Positions 11,017 to 25,359 of a stretch of 64,000 bases of DNA are shown here, in pieces. The stretch spans positions 6,313,561-6,377,560 of the forward strand of contig NC_019867.2 in assembly GCF_002234675.1 (NCBI RefSeq), written 5' to 3'. Below the pieces are notes generated by a model that saw only the letters and a program-made list of their open reading frames with translations, searched no databases and had not been told where the DNA came from. The translations under genes were made by a program, and so were the position numbers. The DNA comes from Oryzias latipes (lineage: Eukaryota; Chordata; Actinopteri; Beloniformes; Adrianichthyidae). Within the stretch, counting starts at the first letter, position 1. Each line of letters opens with the position of its first letter.

Positions 11017-14000
11017 TCACTCGTCTGACTTCATCTTCATCTGTGCCTGCATCTGAGCAATCATCTCTTGCATGCGCCTCAACTGCAGAGAGGAAAGAAA
11101 ATTCAAGAGGTGATCCCCAAAATTATAAATAAATTAATAAATAAATTAAAAAATATACATCAAAATAACAGAACAGATGATGTAAGGAGTTGTTTCTGAA
11201 GTCAGGCAAAGTCACTGCACTAAGAAAGAAAAGATTTTTTGTGCACGTGTGACAGAATAATTGTTATATCAACAGTAACTATTGAAATGCTAATCAGAAG
11301 CATTTAAAACTGAACAGATAAAGGCGAACAGAGTAACTTTTTTGCATTATTCACAATTGATTAAGTTGAAATGTAGAGACTTGACAGCTGCCCCTAAATA
11401 TGGAATTTCCCTTGAAGTTCTTGAATATCTAGCGCCATCTAGTGGCTATACATGTAAATTCATGAATTGATTTTCTTTGGTAAAAATTAAAAGGTTCATG
11501 GAGGTAAAAGCTCATATTTCAATGTTTGTTATTTGACAGAATAAAAAACAGTTTATTATTATTTTTTAAATCAAATTAAACCATAGATGATAACAAAAAT
11601 TCTAAAAACAGGCAAAGAAAATAGATTTGGGACATTCTTGCTGAATGAACAATTGACATATTGAATGATAATCATAAAATAATAATAATAAAATAAATAA
11701 CTTGTGAGGAAGTGATCCTCCATAAATATGTTGTAACAACTTATTTTGACTCATTATCATCTAAAAAACTAATAAATCTCATGTATTTTAACTGTCTTAA
11801 CGAAGTATCCATCACATTTTTGTGCCTCAATTTCATTAGGAGATTTTCCAGAAACTTTAAATTGATTTTTCTAAACTTTTATTTTACTTATGACTAAAAA
11901 AAACAGGGAAATTTAAATTTTCTGGAGTTATGTAAATATGAATATTTTGAATGTGCAATACTTTTTTATATTTATAACTGCATCTGAGCATTCAGAGGAA
12001 TGGTCTTCTTTAATAGACTTACATTTTGAGATCGTCTTAGTTTTTTTCTTATTTCAATTTTTAAAAGATCAAGTCTACAACAGCTGATTTGGTCCAGCAC
12101 AGTTTTATCAACGTGAATCGTGCTTACAAACAATATGTATTTAATGTTGATTAGAGAACTTAATGACTAACAAAAATTGCTTCTATTAATTTAGAATAAA
12201 CATAGATATAAATCTGTTTTTTTTTACCTAAGGAAACTATTGGCAACATTATAGGGAGATAAAATGACTAAAAAGGCGTTCCTCAGTGCAAAAACACGTT
12301 ACTGAGATCATTCCTAGCATAAAACCAGGACATTCAAACAGGAAGTGATGTCATATCCTGTCGAGTTGTTTATAAACAACTGCAAATTAAACATGCAATC
12401 TTGATAGTACACGACGGCCAAAATCAGCCAGGAAACAAGTTATAGCTCAATGACATGAGACTCCCAGCCTGGTCCCTTTGTGGGGAAAAAAGTAACTTTT
12501 TCTTTTTTTAAGTTGACTGATTTGCAAATATAGATCATATGACGGTTGAGATTTAAAGTAAAATCAGGGAAATAAAGGAAATAAAGTTTCTATAATGTCA
12601 TTGTGACTTCGGGTTCTTACCTCCAACTCCTTCTGCAACAGAATCTGGTCTTTGTCCATAACGTCCTCATCCACGGCTCTGCAGGGGAAACAAACAGGAA
12701 TTACTGATCAACCTTCCCTAATACAAAGACCCCCCAGTATTGAATAATATGCAGAGTCTCACCGGCCCGCCTTCTTCAACCTCTCAGATCGGAAGTTCTC
12801 GTAATGCAGGTCTTGAGTTACCTCCTGGAGGTCTTGCATATGAGTCCTAAAAGAATCACTCATCATGTCAGAGCTTCACACACTAGAGGGCAGCAGAAGC
12901 ATGCTTTGCATCTTTTCTTTATAGTGTTTCTTCAAAAACCTTGTAAAAAAATCCTTTAATTTAAGAGCCTTAAATACCAAAGAGACTCACACAAGCATGG
13001 TGCGTAATTTGAGGAAGTCATTGTGTTCAGGATTCTCAACCTCTACAACTCCCCATGGGTAAAGACGACCTCGGATCTTCTTCCCCTTCACCTCGATCAG
13101 CTGGTTGGAGCCAATCACAGCGAAGGGAATACTTGCCTTGGAGGAGAATTACAAACCAGAGGTGTCCACAAAGAGGGAGAAGAAGAGGGAAATGAAATTA
13201 TGGGAAATGTAAGAATCAGAGAAATCTAAAGACACATAAATATGGATAAATATTTCACCTTGAGTACTCTTGTCTGCTCCTTGAACTCTTCATCTTCATC
13301 AGAGTCTGCATCTGGAAGCTGGTAGATTTTGATGCCGTGCTCAGCGATCTCATCCAGGATCTAAGAGAAGAAAGCAGGAGAACATTCTGTAAAGAGCGCG
13401 TGTCATTTTAAGAGTTGAAGACAAAAAACAAACAAAAAAACCTGATAATTAGGAAACATTTTGCCCCAGATCTGTTCCTAAATAAAAAAATCAATTTGGA
13501 ATTAGTTTTCAAGGCTATATATAATTTTGAGATACAAGTTTATTCCCTATATATAAATATATATTGTTGCAATGACCAATCAGAGGTTCAAGCAGCAGTC
13601 AAGCTGCTTTAGCATACGGGACTCTTTCCCGCCGTCTGAATTCCTCCACTATTCACGCCGTTAGGGGCGTTCACCATATTTCAGGGCGTCCAAATCTACA
13701 ATCCTAAGATCCAGGGCCTTGGAATTTTCCCAAAAGTCTCTGCAAAAAACTAGTGTGCATCAACGCTCACTAGATTAGAGACTATAGACCACAATCCATT
13801 GCGTTTAAACAAATGGTCATTTAAAAAAATGTATGCAAGTATATAATTATTAGAAATCATTAACATTTTTACCATCAGTATTCATGAATTATCTTTGTAA
13901 AATGTCCATATTTGTTCAGTTTTTAATTCGGCAAATGGGTGACGTCAAGTTGAAAAATGGGAAGTGAATTGGAACACAACTGCTGTCTGTCTGGCCAGTG

Positions 14001-17000
14001 TCACATGTTTATGTCAGAACAAAACTGCCTTACAAACATGATCAAACATAATAAATAATGCTAGAAACAATATGGGGGTCTAAAATGATCATCATCGTTA
14101 GATTAGGGAATATTTAAGACTGCAAAATTGAATGAAACTACATGGTTTCTCTGACTGCTATGGTTATATAGGCCACCTCATATAATAAAGCATATAAAAT
14201 ATCACATAATACGTCTGAAAAATCAAAAGTGTAATCTTTGACCTCATCTGTAGAACTTTGTGGAATAAAGGAAAACAGCTTTGAGAGGATACGTCAGGTT
14301 ATTCTTTAGGTTTAAGAAAACAAAAGAAGTTCTTCCGTGTTTCTGATACTAAATTTTGAAGGAATCTGCATCTCTAAAGAACAGGAAATGGTTAAAAAAA
14401 TAATGCAATATTTGAGATGCGAGACAAAACATACATGTTGTTGCACTCCACACAGCAGCTGCCGCTATTAGGATTCATTTATGGCTAGTAGTGTCTCTTC
14501 AAAGTTTGGTGCCTGGTTAATTCCAGGCTTTCTTTGTGTTTTGAAGAAACAATAACACGCAAAAGATTCCAACGGCTTCGAGCACAAACTGTTAAAAATC
14601 AACGCTGTTAATATCCTCACAATCCAATTGTTTAAATATACACTTTCAGGATCATCTCATCACATTCATAAAACAGTCCATGTTTCCTCAGAATAAGGGC
14701 AGAAAAAGCCGGTCTGACCCCGAAGCAAAGGCTGGTCGCTGCATACAGTAACAGTAGGCTGTGAGTGAGCGCCTGTTGTTGCAGCAACACATTTAATTAA
14801 AGTTCCCCGGGGAGTGAGACGAGGAGCAGGTGAAAAATAACAGTTCTGACAAAGTCCGAAGCAAGAATTCTGGTCCTCCATTTTTTATTTGTTCCTTTTC
14901 TGGTCATTATAAAAACAAGGTGAAACAAAGGGGCTTTCTTCTTTTGTGCCTTGGGGAAATATGTCAGGATTTATTTTTCTAAACTTCAAAGCTGCATTTT
15001 ACCTTTTGTTTTCCAGAGAACACTTTTTTCTTAACACGTAAATTCTTATGTAATGCAGCCAAAGACTATCCAGTGTTTTTGGAGAATTTCATGTGCACTA
15101 ATGGCACAGTAATGAGTCAGCCGGTAGTTTGGGAAGTGCGTGAAGGCTTTCCTACGGAGCGCAGCTCCTGTTTGACGCCTTGTTACGGCTGTTGCTTGTT
15201 TTCTCAGTGAGCTCTGCGCTCAGGGTGTGTGCGGAGAGACTCTGGTATTGTTGTGGTGCGGATCTAAAAACAAACAGGCTTTATACAGGACTTGGTGGGG
15301 AGCGTGACGCCGGACCTCTAAAGCACTCCGGCATACAGGAGCTTCCAACATGGTCGCTGGGTAAACAGAACTGCGGCGGGGTGACGTATGAAAGAATTTT
15401 GGGAAACTGTACACACAGTGGGAAAATAAATACGTGCAGCACAATGACAGGAAAAAATGAGACAAACAACAAATCCACAGATAACATAGAAATAAATTCA
15501 AAAATGCGATCAAACAGGAAGAGTTTGACTGAAAAGTGATAAGCAGCCTGTGTAAGGAGAAGGTTATGATGATGGAAAAGGGCAGTTTCTCCAAGCAAAC
15601 TACCATTAAAATATCCCGAACCTTCATCGGGTTGTTGCAGACACACAAGTCCTTTGTCTGAACCATCTATTTCCAGACCCGGCTAATCCAAAATGGGTGT
15701 TTACCGCAATGATTCGGCCCCATACCATGTGCTTAGTATGGCCTGACACCTATAATCAAGACCTCTCCGGGATCGTGAGATGTCAGAATCACCGCCTGCT
15801 CCAAATCCCTGTTGTCTCCTCCTGATCTACTGTACACAATGCAGGCTTTAATTCCTAATGTTACATCAGACTCTCCTCGACATGATTGTATATTTTAGTT
15901 GGCACTGGAATGTGTGCAGTACAAGTCGTTTTGGTTTTATGACCATCCTGTGAGGCCATTATACGCCCGACATCTATCTGCGCTGTTATCGTTGGCCGAA
16001 TGCTGTCGGGTTCTGCGGTACCACACCTGCCACGGGGCTCAGTGGACGAAACCAAAGAGTTCTGCCTCGAATCAGGCAGTTAAAACAGATGTGGGGGAAA
16101 GAAGGTGGTAGAAAATGGGTCATATATCACTGGGTAAGTCGGACTCCTCTGAGGGAGTCCGACTTACCCAGTTCTGGGAATAGAAATATGGTTTTGAGTG
16201 GACTAAAATAGCACACCTGTAGGCCTAAACATAGGCGTAATGACACAGGTGATGCAGTAAGAAAGGTGGCTAAGCAGTTTCTCCCTGCAAATGAGCAGCT
16301 ATTTGAACCAAAACATCCAATCATAATGAGTCGAGGGGAAAACCAGTCATTAGAGGACTTATGGTTTTCACCGCGTCGACCTGCTGAGAGAACAATATTT
16401 TCAGGATTTGTACCTTTTCGTAAGCAAACCCACAAAAAAATGAGTGACTCCAAACACCTGCTGAACAATTTCACTATGTGCAAAACAGACACGATGACAG
16501 GGCAACAAACAAGCCGCACAAAGAAAAGACATAGAGTCCAACAAAAACATGTCAGAAAGCTCTATCGTATGACTCAAAAGAAAACAACTAAAAGCAGGCG
16601 GTCACAAAAAAAAAACGATTAAAAACAGAAAAATCGTACTGAGCAGCTTTAAAGAATGAAATGACCATAAGAAGTCTGAATTATATTAGCATGGAGTTGC
16701 TTTTTGAGACTAAATAATTCAGCTAATATTTATACTCCTCAATAAGTCTTTTTATTATTTATTATCATTATCATTTTATAGCTGGGATCCTTTTTTTTTT
16801 AATTTACTTTAACCCGTTCACGCCTAATGTCGCAAATTCGAAACAAATTATGTAATCCAGGAGTCCATTTAGTATTCCCTAAAATGAAAAAGAATGAATA
16901 TGAAGAATTTTTTATTATTATAATTGGGAAAAAATTCAGGCATGGGGGGGTTAAAATGATGATGATTCAAATTAAAAGTAAACAAATATTTGAGTCACAT

Positions 17001-20000
17001 AACGTGGAAAGTATGCGGTTCATAAAAAGGGGCCTTTTTTTTCCATGGCTGAAGAATTTATTAAAGTCACAGTGATTGCTCTGATCTTAATAAATCCCTG
17101 TAAAGCCAAACTGCAACTTTCTTTCCATACATTTACCTTAACATGAAAATCTATTTAAAAAAAAGCAAAAAGAAGAATCGACAGATGTTATTACAGAGTT
17201 CAATGTGCCACATTGAAAGCTTTAAACCGTAACTGTTTTAAACATAGTTATAAATGCTGAAATATCTTAAAGTTCAGGATCATCAGAGCTGAACTTCAGG
17301 TCATAAACCTGATTTTTTGTTTGCAGTTTTCTTTGTTTCCGTACAGTCGCACGATAAATTTAGAAGAAATTTAGAAAGCTGTCCATAACTTATGAAGGAA
17401 AACAATAATTTATGAACAAACACAATGAATGCTTTAAAAATGACTAATACACTCACTACTGATGTTGTCATATTTTATTAACCTCCAAGTAAAATAAACA
17501 AAAAAAAAAAGGTTTTAAATGACGATTAACATTTTAACTTCTAAATCCAGTCAAATTTAGATCGATGTTTATTGACAAACACTACAGATTGGATGGATAA
17601 TGTTAAATATTGAAATTTTCTAAGTAATAACTCAAGATAACTAAACCAATTGGACTATGAAAGAAATCGGAGGTTTCTGGGAAATTATAATAATAATGAA
17701 AAGAAAAAAGGAAAGACTTTGTGCCATATCGCAGAGTTTTTAAATTGCCCCTCTGAAAAAAATACTTCTGTCTTGTCAGTGAACACCTCTCAAACCAAAA
17801 GGCTCAGCGCCGCCTGGAGGGACCCTGACAGGAGGGATGGAGCCCCAACAATGATGCTTTAGAGCTCACACCAACCCTCCTGCACAAATGCTTTCACATA
17901 CTTTCTAAACTGTCATAATCTGGCTTTACGAGGACAAGAGGTTTGGAAATGACCGAAGACGGAGAACAACCCATCAAAGGAGGTCATGAGACCACTCACG
18001 ACTTCAGACGATCTGCACTGAACCTCAAGTCAAAGTCTATCATGAGCGCACTTTCTAGATCCATTTAAACCAAGGCAGATGCACTTTTTAAGTCCTTCAA
18101 CCATGGTGACGTGAAGGCCCTGCAAGAGCAACAATGATCCTCACAACCCCCCCCACAGTCCCATTGTTTCTGTGAGGTATTAGTACAGTCAGGACCACCC
18201 ACCTCTCTGATCAAAGAGCACAGGAAAACTATTGAACTGTCGTAATCTGGTATTTAACAGTGAAGCTGCGCTTTCTTTCCTTGAGAACAGAAGGTTGTGA
18301 GATCCTGGCGCTGCTTGCCCCATGAGAGGAAAATGAATATTTATTGTTTTAAAATCAGGAGAGACTTGAAACTTGCCCTGGTACAATGACTGCAGAGGGG
18401 CAGAAAAATAAATATAGCCGCGTGTTTGAGAGGAAAAGAGCTGGGCACAGCCGGGCTGAGGACTCAGTCCCTCACAGAGGGGCAATAAGAAGTGAGGTCA
18501 TCGCCATTCAGCCTTCTTCAGAAAGACCAAGTCTGCCGCTGACTGAAAGAGTTTATTATAAACCGAACAAATTAACTGTTAAAACTTTGCTGGTTCAACT
18601 TCAGCTTTCAAATGTTTCAATCTATATATTTTAAAGTATTTTACTCTTGAAGGTAAGAGTGCTGGACTTCTGAGTTCTCCAAAACAAAGACAGGAACTGA
18701 TGGAAATAAATAAAATCTGGACTTTTCTATCTGGGACATGACACTCACTTGATCCAGTTCTCATGTAGTCAGTGAGAGACAAAGACTGTCTGGAGGATCA
18801 TGTTTAATCTTCACACAAAAAGGACAAAAAAAACTCTTAAATATAAAATGGCTTATTAGTTTAGTTTAAAATAAGAGCAGTTCAATATGTTGTTTACAGA
18901 GATTCTGTGGGTTTCCTGATAAAATGAATGATAACGATGTTTTTGCGCTGGGAAAATTAGAAACAAGATATTTTTTAGTGTTGCTTTGGATTTAGTCAGA
19001 CATCTTTACCTTCATGGCTTGTATCACAATTTGAGTTAAAAGCAGCTGTGCAGTCGACCGCTCTGTTTCCGAACCACGAAAAACTAATAAAGAGGGTCGA
19101 GATTAAAGGGCCGTACAGGATATGACTGTAAGGTCCCACACTAAGAGGATCAGCCCCTCAATATACCCTCCTCAGGGCAACTTTTGACCCAGAGAGACCA
19201 GCACCCCAAGGAAAGGAAATTAGCATCAAAGCACATGTAATATGAAGCAAGAACAAGACAAAGACAACGTGAGGTGGACGTGTAAACAGTTACTGCTGGA
19301 GAGGAAGACCTGAGCGAGACGCAAGAGTCATGACAATAAAACAGTATTGACACATTGCAGGAAGTGTATATTGTTGTATAAAAGCTGCTTCCTCCTAATA
19401 ATAAAAGAAAGGAATGAACAAGCCTTGAGGAAGAGGTGTGTGTGTGAGGAGGGGGGAATTCAGGGAGATGAATGGCTCTTAGCTGTGAGAAAGTTTCCTG
19501 CACAATACAAACTTATAAATTGTGAAGGAAAAACACTGCAGAGAGTTATACATCATCCTTCGACGCTGTGCTTTCTGGCAGCTTTTTGGCTGCTGGTGCT
19601 CTGAGCTCCAAAGGAAAATCCTGGAGCCACACTTCAGCAAATGGCTCTGTGAAACAAGGATCAGGCACGTAAACCCAAAAGCCACTTCAACCGCCCAGAT
19701 CAAAGCCACGAACGCCAGCGCCAGCTTCTCTGCGACATCATATGAAGATTGTCGTTTCTGTGATGCTGCATCAGTGTTTCCATGTATGCATAGAGGCAAA
19801 TTGATGGTTAAAAAAAGTCATGTCATGTTCTAGAGAACACGGTATTCTCATGCTCCCCCTCATCTTATAGAAAACGGCTACTGATCTGTGCTACACCCCA
19901 CACTCCCTAAAATCGAAAAATCCCTTCATCTATTGTAATAGCTGTTCAATTTAATAAGTAAACACTTTTTTGAGCCTTTATTGTCCATGTCTGATTGTAC

Positions 20001-23000
20001 AAGAGATAAAGTGAAGACCACACTAATAAAACATGTGATTTTATGCCTTTTCCTGATTGGCAGGATAACAAGTTTGTGAGGTTTATTCATTTAGAAGCCA
20101 ATAAAAATATCATATTTTTTATAAAATGGTACTATGATCTTAAAATACCCACGAGGTTAACCTTTATTACTATTTTACTTATTATTCATAAATGTCCGTC
20201 ATATCTGTAAACATGCCGTTAACCACAAAAGGACTAATGGATTGTTCATCACGCAAATGCAACACAAGAGGGATCATAATTAACAAGGAGGAGAAACGGG
20301 AGGATCTGATGTTTTCCTGGTAAAAACTTTCTAACCTCCTGTCCTTCTGTCAATAATATGTATGTGCACATATTTATATGTGCGTGTGTATGTCTGTATT
20401 TTTTTTTCTTTTTAAATGTCCCACTGCGATCATCTTTTGATTTGTTGTAGAAGCGTTTCTAGTGGTCTTTTAAATATGATTACCGGTAGTCTGTTTTTAG
20501 CCAAAGTAAAAAAAAAAACTGTCGTTTTCTAGGACATAGTTTCTACAGAGCGACAGCCATTCATTAGAAATTCACGTCGAGTTGTGGGCAGGACCGTTGG
20601 CGTGGAGGTACCCCATCCCCTTTCCCCTCCCCGCTGCAGAGGAGGAAGCTTGTGGCCCTCCCCATGTAGTTTCTACCTCCCAAATAAGCTCTTGTTCAAA
20701 CTGCATTCTTCGTCTGCCCCTGATTCACAACAATTTGCATAAAGAAATACTCAAAAACGCAATTTTAAGCTCAATTTTCCTTATACACCTCCTCAATCAT
20801 TAGAAAAATGCCACAAGATTTTCTGTTTTTGGTAAAACACACAAAAAAAAAAAAAAACGCAGCACTTCAAATTTGTTATTTTCCAATCAATTCATGGCTA
20901 ATTTTCCAAGTCTGATTTATCTAAATAAAGACTAATTTTTTTGTCTTCTTCCATTGTTTTGGTTTTGATTGCTTTAAATAAACCAATTCCAAAACAACTT
21001 CTTCACTTCAGGATGAGACATTTAAGTCCGGATCGCTCAACCAACTCTCTGCAATTCTGGAAAACAGTCATTCAGAGAGAGTTGCCTTTGTCAGATGCTA
21101 AACATTTTCAAACTACCAATTTTTCTGTTGGAGGGAAATGCTTTTCTGCCCCGGATGTAATGGATTTGTATATGGATGTGTGTGCAGTAGTGAGTGAGCT
21201 CTGCTGATGTCTCTGGCTAATTGCTGCTTAGTATACAATAGGAAATGTCTTTTAATGGAATAGTTAGGGAAAAATGGAAAAGAAACTGTGTAATAGATGG
21301 TGTTGCTGACATATAAGCCTAAAAGAGGTCAGCTCAGGGTAAATATTTTCATTCCTGGGGGTTATCACACTGAAATGATTGTGCAGCTACTGGCCATATA
21401 TTTACAGTAAATTCACAAAAGGATAAAAAAAAAATTAAAAAGTGAAGCTGGTAGTCTTAGGAAAGCTGCCAGTTGGATTAAAAAACCCACAAAGAAACAC
21501 AGTGTTGCTGATGTTTTGTGCCAGAGGAACACGTAGACATTTCAAGGGAAGTCACAACATAAAAAAAAAAAAAAAAACGTTGAGTGCAATCAAAGTGTTG
21601 GTCCTTGAAGGAAACAGGAGAGGAATTTCTCCTTTGTTATACAAACGACATGCATCAGTGAATGCACAGAAACGTGCTCCAATAAAAGCCATAGTTTATT
21701 GAAAACAATATCAAGATTTTAAAGCTAAGAATGTGTCCAGAGTGACCTTTTAAAGACGCAGCATCGCAGATTTAAAGCAAAGAGAAAAAGTGAAGAGCAC
21801 CGGGCAAACCCAGCCCCTCATCAGCCGACTGTCGCCTGCCAGACCGCTGGCTCCAAGACCTGAATGAAAGGCAAGCAGGAGGTCTGGGCATGCACAGAAG
21901 GTGGACATTTCCAATTAAGACAGTGTGAAAAGCTGAGAGGGGGGAAAAAAAGATGTTTGTAGGTTAAGCCTCGATCAATGGACACGTGCTTCTGAACAAG
22001 AACTGTAACCAGTGGTTATGTCTTTATCTTCCAGTCACCTATTTCCAATTTAAATGAATAGTTTTGATTGTAAAAATGTGAGAAAAAAAAATAAGACCTG
22101 AGACCTATTTCAGAGACTTAAGTTATTTAATATATTAGATTTTTTTGTTACCAATTGTCAAAAAATCTTTACAATATCCAAAAAAAACTGTTAGTCACAC
22201 TACAGTGATAGTTATCAGTTGTAGAGCTAAATTAAAAGTAAAAGTAAACAGAAAGAAGGGCAGTTGAAAAGATAAAAAAAAAGGGAAAAGGATGACTAAA
22301 CATGCAGCAGTGAGGTTATCGGGTCAACACAGTGCTGTTAAGTGTTTATAATGAGAGGTGATACTCTGTCTTTTCCTCTCTGGAAAGCTGGAAGCTGAGG
22401 AGCGTGCAGCCTAACAGACACTTGGACCGCTTCCAACAGGAAGTGTCTGGGATGGGTAAAGACAGGATCAGGTGCGTTTCATCTTTATTGTGTTCAACAG
22501 ACTTTTCCTACATCTCACCTCCTACCATTTCCTCTGTTCTGCTGCCCTTTCGCGACCTCTCCAACAATGTGTTAGTGACATTTAAAAAAAAAAAACACCA
22601 AGTAAATGAAGCAGCACATCAGTGCAGTTAAGAACATGTGCTTCCTCACATGACCACGCAGACGCCTAATAAGCACAGATACTGTAGCTGCTATTGTCAT
22701 GGAGTATGTGCAGAGGTTTAACCTTGCACCAGCCATTAAAACAAGCTTAAAGAAGATGAAAACGAAGAAAAGAAACGTCTCAGCACATGACAGGTTTTAG
22801 TGTGTGTGCATGTCAAACCAACCCTTCTCTTCAGGCGATCCCTCTCCTTTAGCGTCAGCGTGTCGGCCTTGGCAATGACAGGAACTATATTGACTTTGCT
22901 GTGGATTGCCTTCATAAACTCCACATCCAGAGGTGTCAGACTGTGAGAAAAAACATAAAACCAATTACAGTTAATGACAATAAATACATAAATGTTCCTT

Positions 23001-25330
23001 TGCTTATTGCTGGAGTTGCGTTCTAAAAGTAACCTACGAAAGGAAGTTTTCATCTTTATAGTTTACATTTATTGTAGTTAGGGCAGTAAAACACCTCACT
23101 ACACAATTTATACACTTGTCTCAAACAGACGTGAAAATATATATACATTATATAACCAAAAGTATTGGGTCATCCATCCAGATGATCATGGTCTACAACC
23201 AATCAGGATGCAGAACACAATGCGCTGTAAAAATATTTTTAAAAGGATGCGAAATTGCTCTAAAGCACAAAAAGAGGAAAAAAGAAAATCAGGGTTATTT
23301 TACTTTTATTAAAGTGTGTTATTACCCGTGTCCAAATGGAGAAATGAAATAAAAGCAGCAGTGCACCCTGTTGTCCACTATGTGCCTCCGGTTCAGCCCA
23401 CTTTCGTCATGGAGGTAGCGCTCAAACTGATTGTCAATGTACTGAATGATTGTCTTGAAGCTACAACACAAAATTACAGAGTAACAGCAATCAAATAGCT
23501 GTATATGAATACAAACACAATGACATGTCGCTCAAAGCTGGTTTAACAAGTCATGCAAACAGGAAGCTGCAAGTTGAAAATTGAAACAGATTTTTTAAAG
23601 CTGCCTGGGCTTTCAAAAGAGTCAAATAGTTGTGCGTGCAAATAGACTAAGATAAAAAAACTCAGGTTTTATAAGAGCAAGGATAGGTTCAGCATCAATT
23701 CTTTTAAGAAAAAACACAGGAGAAGGCAATTCTGAGCAGAATTGCTGAGCATCTCTATGTTAAATTGTTGTGAATTGCACACAACTCAGGCCCATTTATG
23801 ATGAACTACTGCTGCTGTGGAGATACTATGCTCTGGAAAATGAAACGTTTTTTTTATTATGGCTAAAAACGGCATAATCAAAGTTTAAAGACCACTGGGA
23901 ACGCTTTGAAAATAGATCAAAATTTCTTTGAATTACTGCAACTCCTTGACTTTTTTTATCAAAGATTCCACTTTACTGCAGTAAAGTGCTGCATATCAAC
24001 ACAAAGCTGCTTTTGCATCTGAATAACATTAAATGCACGGGTAGTCAAAGAATTATGGTAATTCAAAGAGGGTCAACACCATTGCTCCATCTCTAGTGTT
24101 AAAGGGTTATATCAGCAACAGTTACTTGTCTTTTACTTTTAGTACCTACACTAAATTGGGATTTAAGATATAACCTGAGAGGAAAAGAAAGAATAATAGA
24201 CAGGTTGTGTCTCCACCACATGGCATCAACGCACCAGTCCTGACTGTTGATGGCGTCCCCGTAGCCAGGAGTGTCGACCACAGTGAGGCGGAGCTTCACT
24301 CCTCTCTCCTCAATCTCCACAGTCGACGCCTCAATCTGCACGGTTCTCTCTATCTTTTCTGCGGATTCAAAACACGAGACGACGTCAACACATTTGGCTT
24401 TACAAAGATATTGCATGACATTCTTGGGCTAACTAGACAGGTTAGACAGAGCACTGATGTTTGGCAGTGAAATACCTCACATGGGTGGATTTAAATTAAA
24501 GTTGTTAAATTATAAACTGCGTCATATAAAAAGGGATGTGTGTTTTTCTTTTTATAATAAATGACCAGAGAGGCCTCACATGATTGCTTTTTTAATCCTG
24601 GATAAATCCCAATCTTTTGTAAAGTCATAAGAAGACAGGGTCATATTTGGAGTTTACAGCATTCCCAGCATTTCCCCTTTGGAAACAATGCTCTGCTGGA
24701 GACATTTCTCCATTATTACAGCGTACCTGCAGCTCCAGGGATGTAGCGTTCAGGGTACAGATCAGTAAGGAACAGGCTGTTTATGAGGGTTGATTTGCCT
24801 AAACCAGACTCTCCTGAAACACAAGAAAACAGAGGAATATTTGCCATTTTTCAACAAAAGTTACGAAAACAAAGAAAAGTCATCACTTACCTACAACCAT
24901 TAAAGTAAACTCAAAGCCTTTTTTCACCGACTTTCGATGCACTTGGTTTGGGAGGTTTGCAAAACCTACATAACCTGAAGCATCTGGTAACTGTGGCACA
25001 AAAAAGAAAATACATTATCCTCGAGCTATTACATTTAAAAAATGTCTGTTATGAAGACATGAAGTTCCTGAAATATGAGAGAATACTTCAAATATTTAGC
25101 AGATTTTCTTGTCTCAAAATGTTCCTGATAATGTTTTTAAATTGATGCTTAGGCCTTTGTAGCCGCATGAAAATGGGAAAGTAAGAAAAAGTCTCCAGAA
25201 ATATGACAGAGTGAGACTGAAAATACTGTATGTTTTATAACAGTAGTGTTTTGTAAGAGAGCTTTCCTAAATGATCTCATCCCAGAGACAAACTGTCACT
25301 CACCTTCCCTTTTTCTCCAGACTGAGACAT
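11017..25330 (-). CDS. sept2: Septin 2 (filament-forming GTPase), complete, 11 coding exons
   Basis: Cytoskeletal GTP-binding protein that assembles septin filaments at the cleavage furrow, cilium base and cell cortex. Coding exons, 5' to 3' (minus strand): 25304-25330, 24891-24990, 24727-24813, 24235-24358, 23326-23460, 22823-22940, 13259-13360, 12991-13136, 12763-12846, 12621-12678, 11017-11082. They sum to 1,047 nt (348 aa plus stop), and the frame is kept at every GT-AG junction. Visible motifs: polybasic RKSVKK (28-33), P-loop GESGLGKST (43-51), switch-I Thr77 in ERTVQ (the catalytic Thr78 of human SEPT2), G3 DTPG (100-103), G4 AKAD (181-184), septin unique element [13 protein letters not shown], and a C-terminal coiled coil [17 protein letters not shown]. 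The [12 protein letters not shown] segment points to SEPT2, not SEPT5. The protein ends KMKSDE and lacks the Gly-rich tail of human SEPT2 (361 aa). The intron at 13361-22822 is unusually large (9.5 kb) and repeat-bearing. The first ATG was chosen because it gives the usual short N-terminus MSQSGEKGK. Confidence 0.96.
11431..11446 (-). promoter_or_regulatory. CTCF-like motif
   Basis: The minus strand reads GCCACTAGATGGCGCT, a near-ideal CTCF core (CCACnAGrkGGCGCT), in the last sept2 intron. Confidence 0.5.
12881..12896 (+). promoter_or_regulatory. CTCF-like motif
   Basis: CACTAGAGGGCAGCAG on the plus strand matches the CTCF core well. It lies in the sept2 intron between coding exons 8 and 9. 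Confidence 0.45.
13629..13981 (-). mobile_element. MITE, copy 2 (reverse orientation, in sept2 intron 7)
   Basis: The reverse complement matches the 385-bp element at 4,070: acgcaatggattgtggtcta, ctctaatctagtgagcgt, gagacttttgggaaa and the gaattc-gacggc terminus. More decayed than copy 1. Confidence 0.7.
16129..16172. repeat. Perfect 19-bp inverted repeat (hairpin) in sept2 intron 7
   Basis: ACTGGGTAAGTCGGACTCC, 6-nt loop, then its exact reverse complement. No mismatches. Possible cruciform or hairpin RNA, or the end of an unnamed element. Confidence 0.85.
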
Positions 25331-25359
25331 CACTTCTGTTTACAGGATGTCTGACAATC

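Larger units (their letters stand above)
13361..22822 (-). other. sept2 intron 7 (9.5 kb), no coding exon seen
   Basis: This large intron separates the [10 protein letters not shown] and ILDEIAEHG coding exons. It holds the reverse-oriented MITE copy at 13,629-13,981, a perfect 19-bp hairpin at 16,129-16,172, several A/T runs and a somewhat GC-richer stretch at about 14.6-16.1 kb. Open frames at 14.7, 15.2-15.7, 16.1-16.6 and 19.1-19.8 kb lie on both strands and overlap each other. None resembles a known family, and I regard them as chance. Confidence 0.6.

Noticed and set aside
15180-15666. Overlapping open frames of 119-148 codons on both strands in sept2 intron 7
   Set aside because: Mutually overlapping, no family similarity, no splice support.
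19150-19833. Overlapping open frames of 85-117 codons in sept2 intron 7
   Set aside because: Both strands open at once and no recognisable domain.
11017-25330. SEPT5 as the identity, given cldn5 and cdc45 nearby
   Set aside because: The switch region [18 protein letters not shown] and the KERDRLKRR segment follow SEPT2, not SEPT5.
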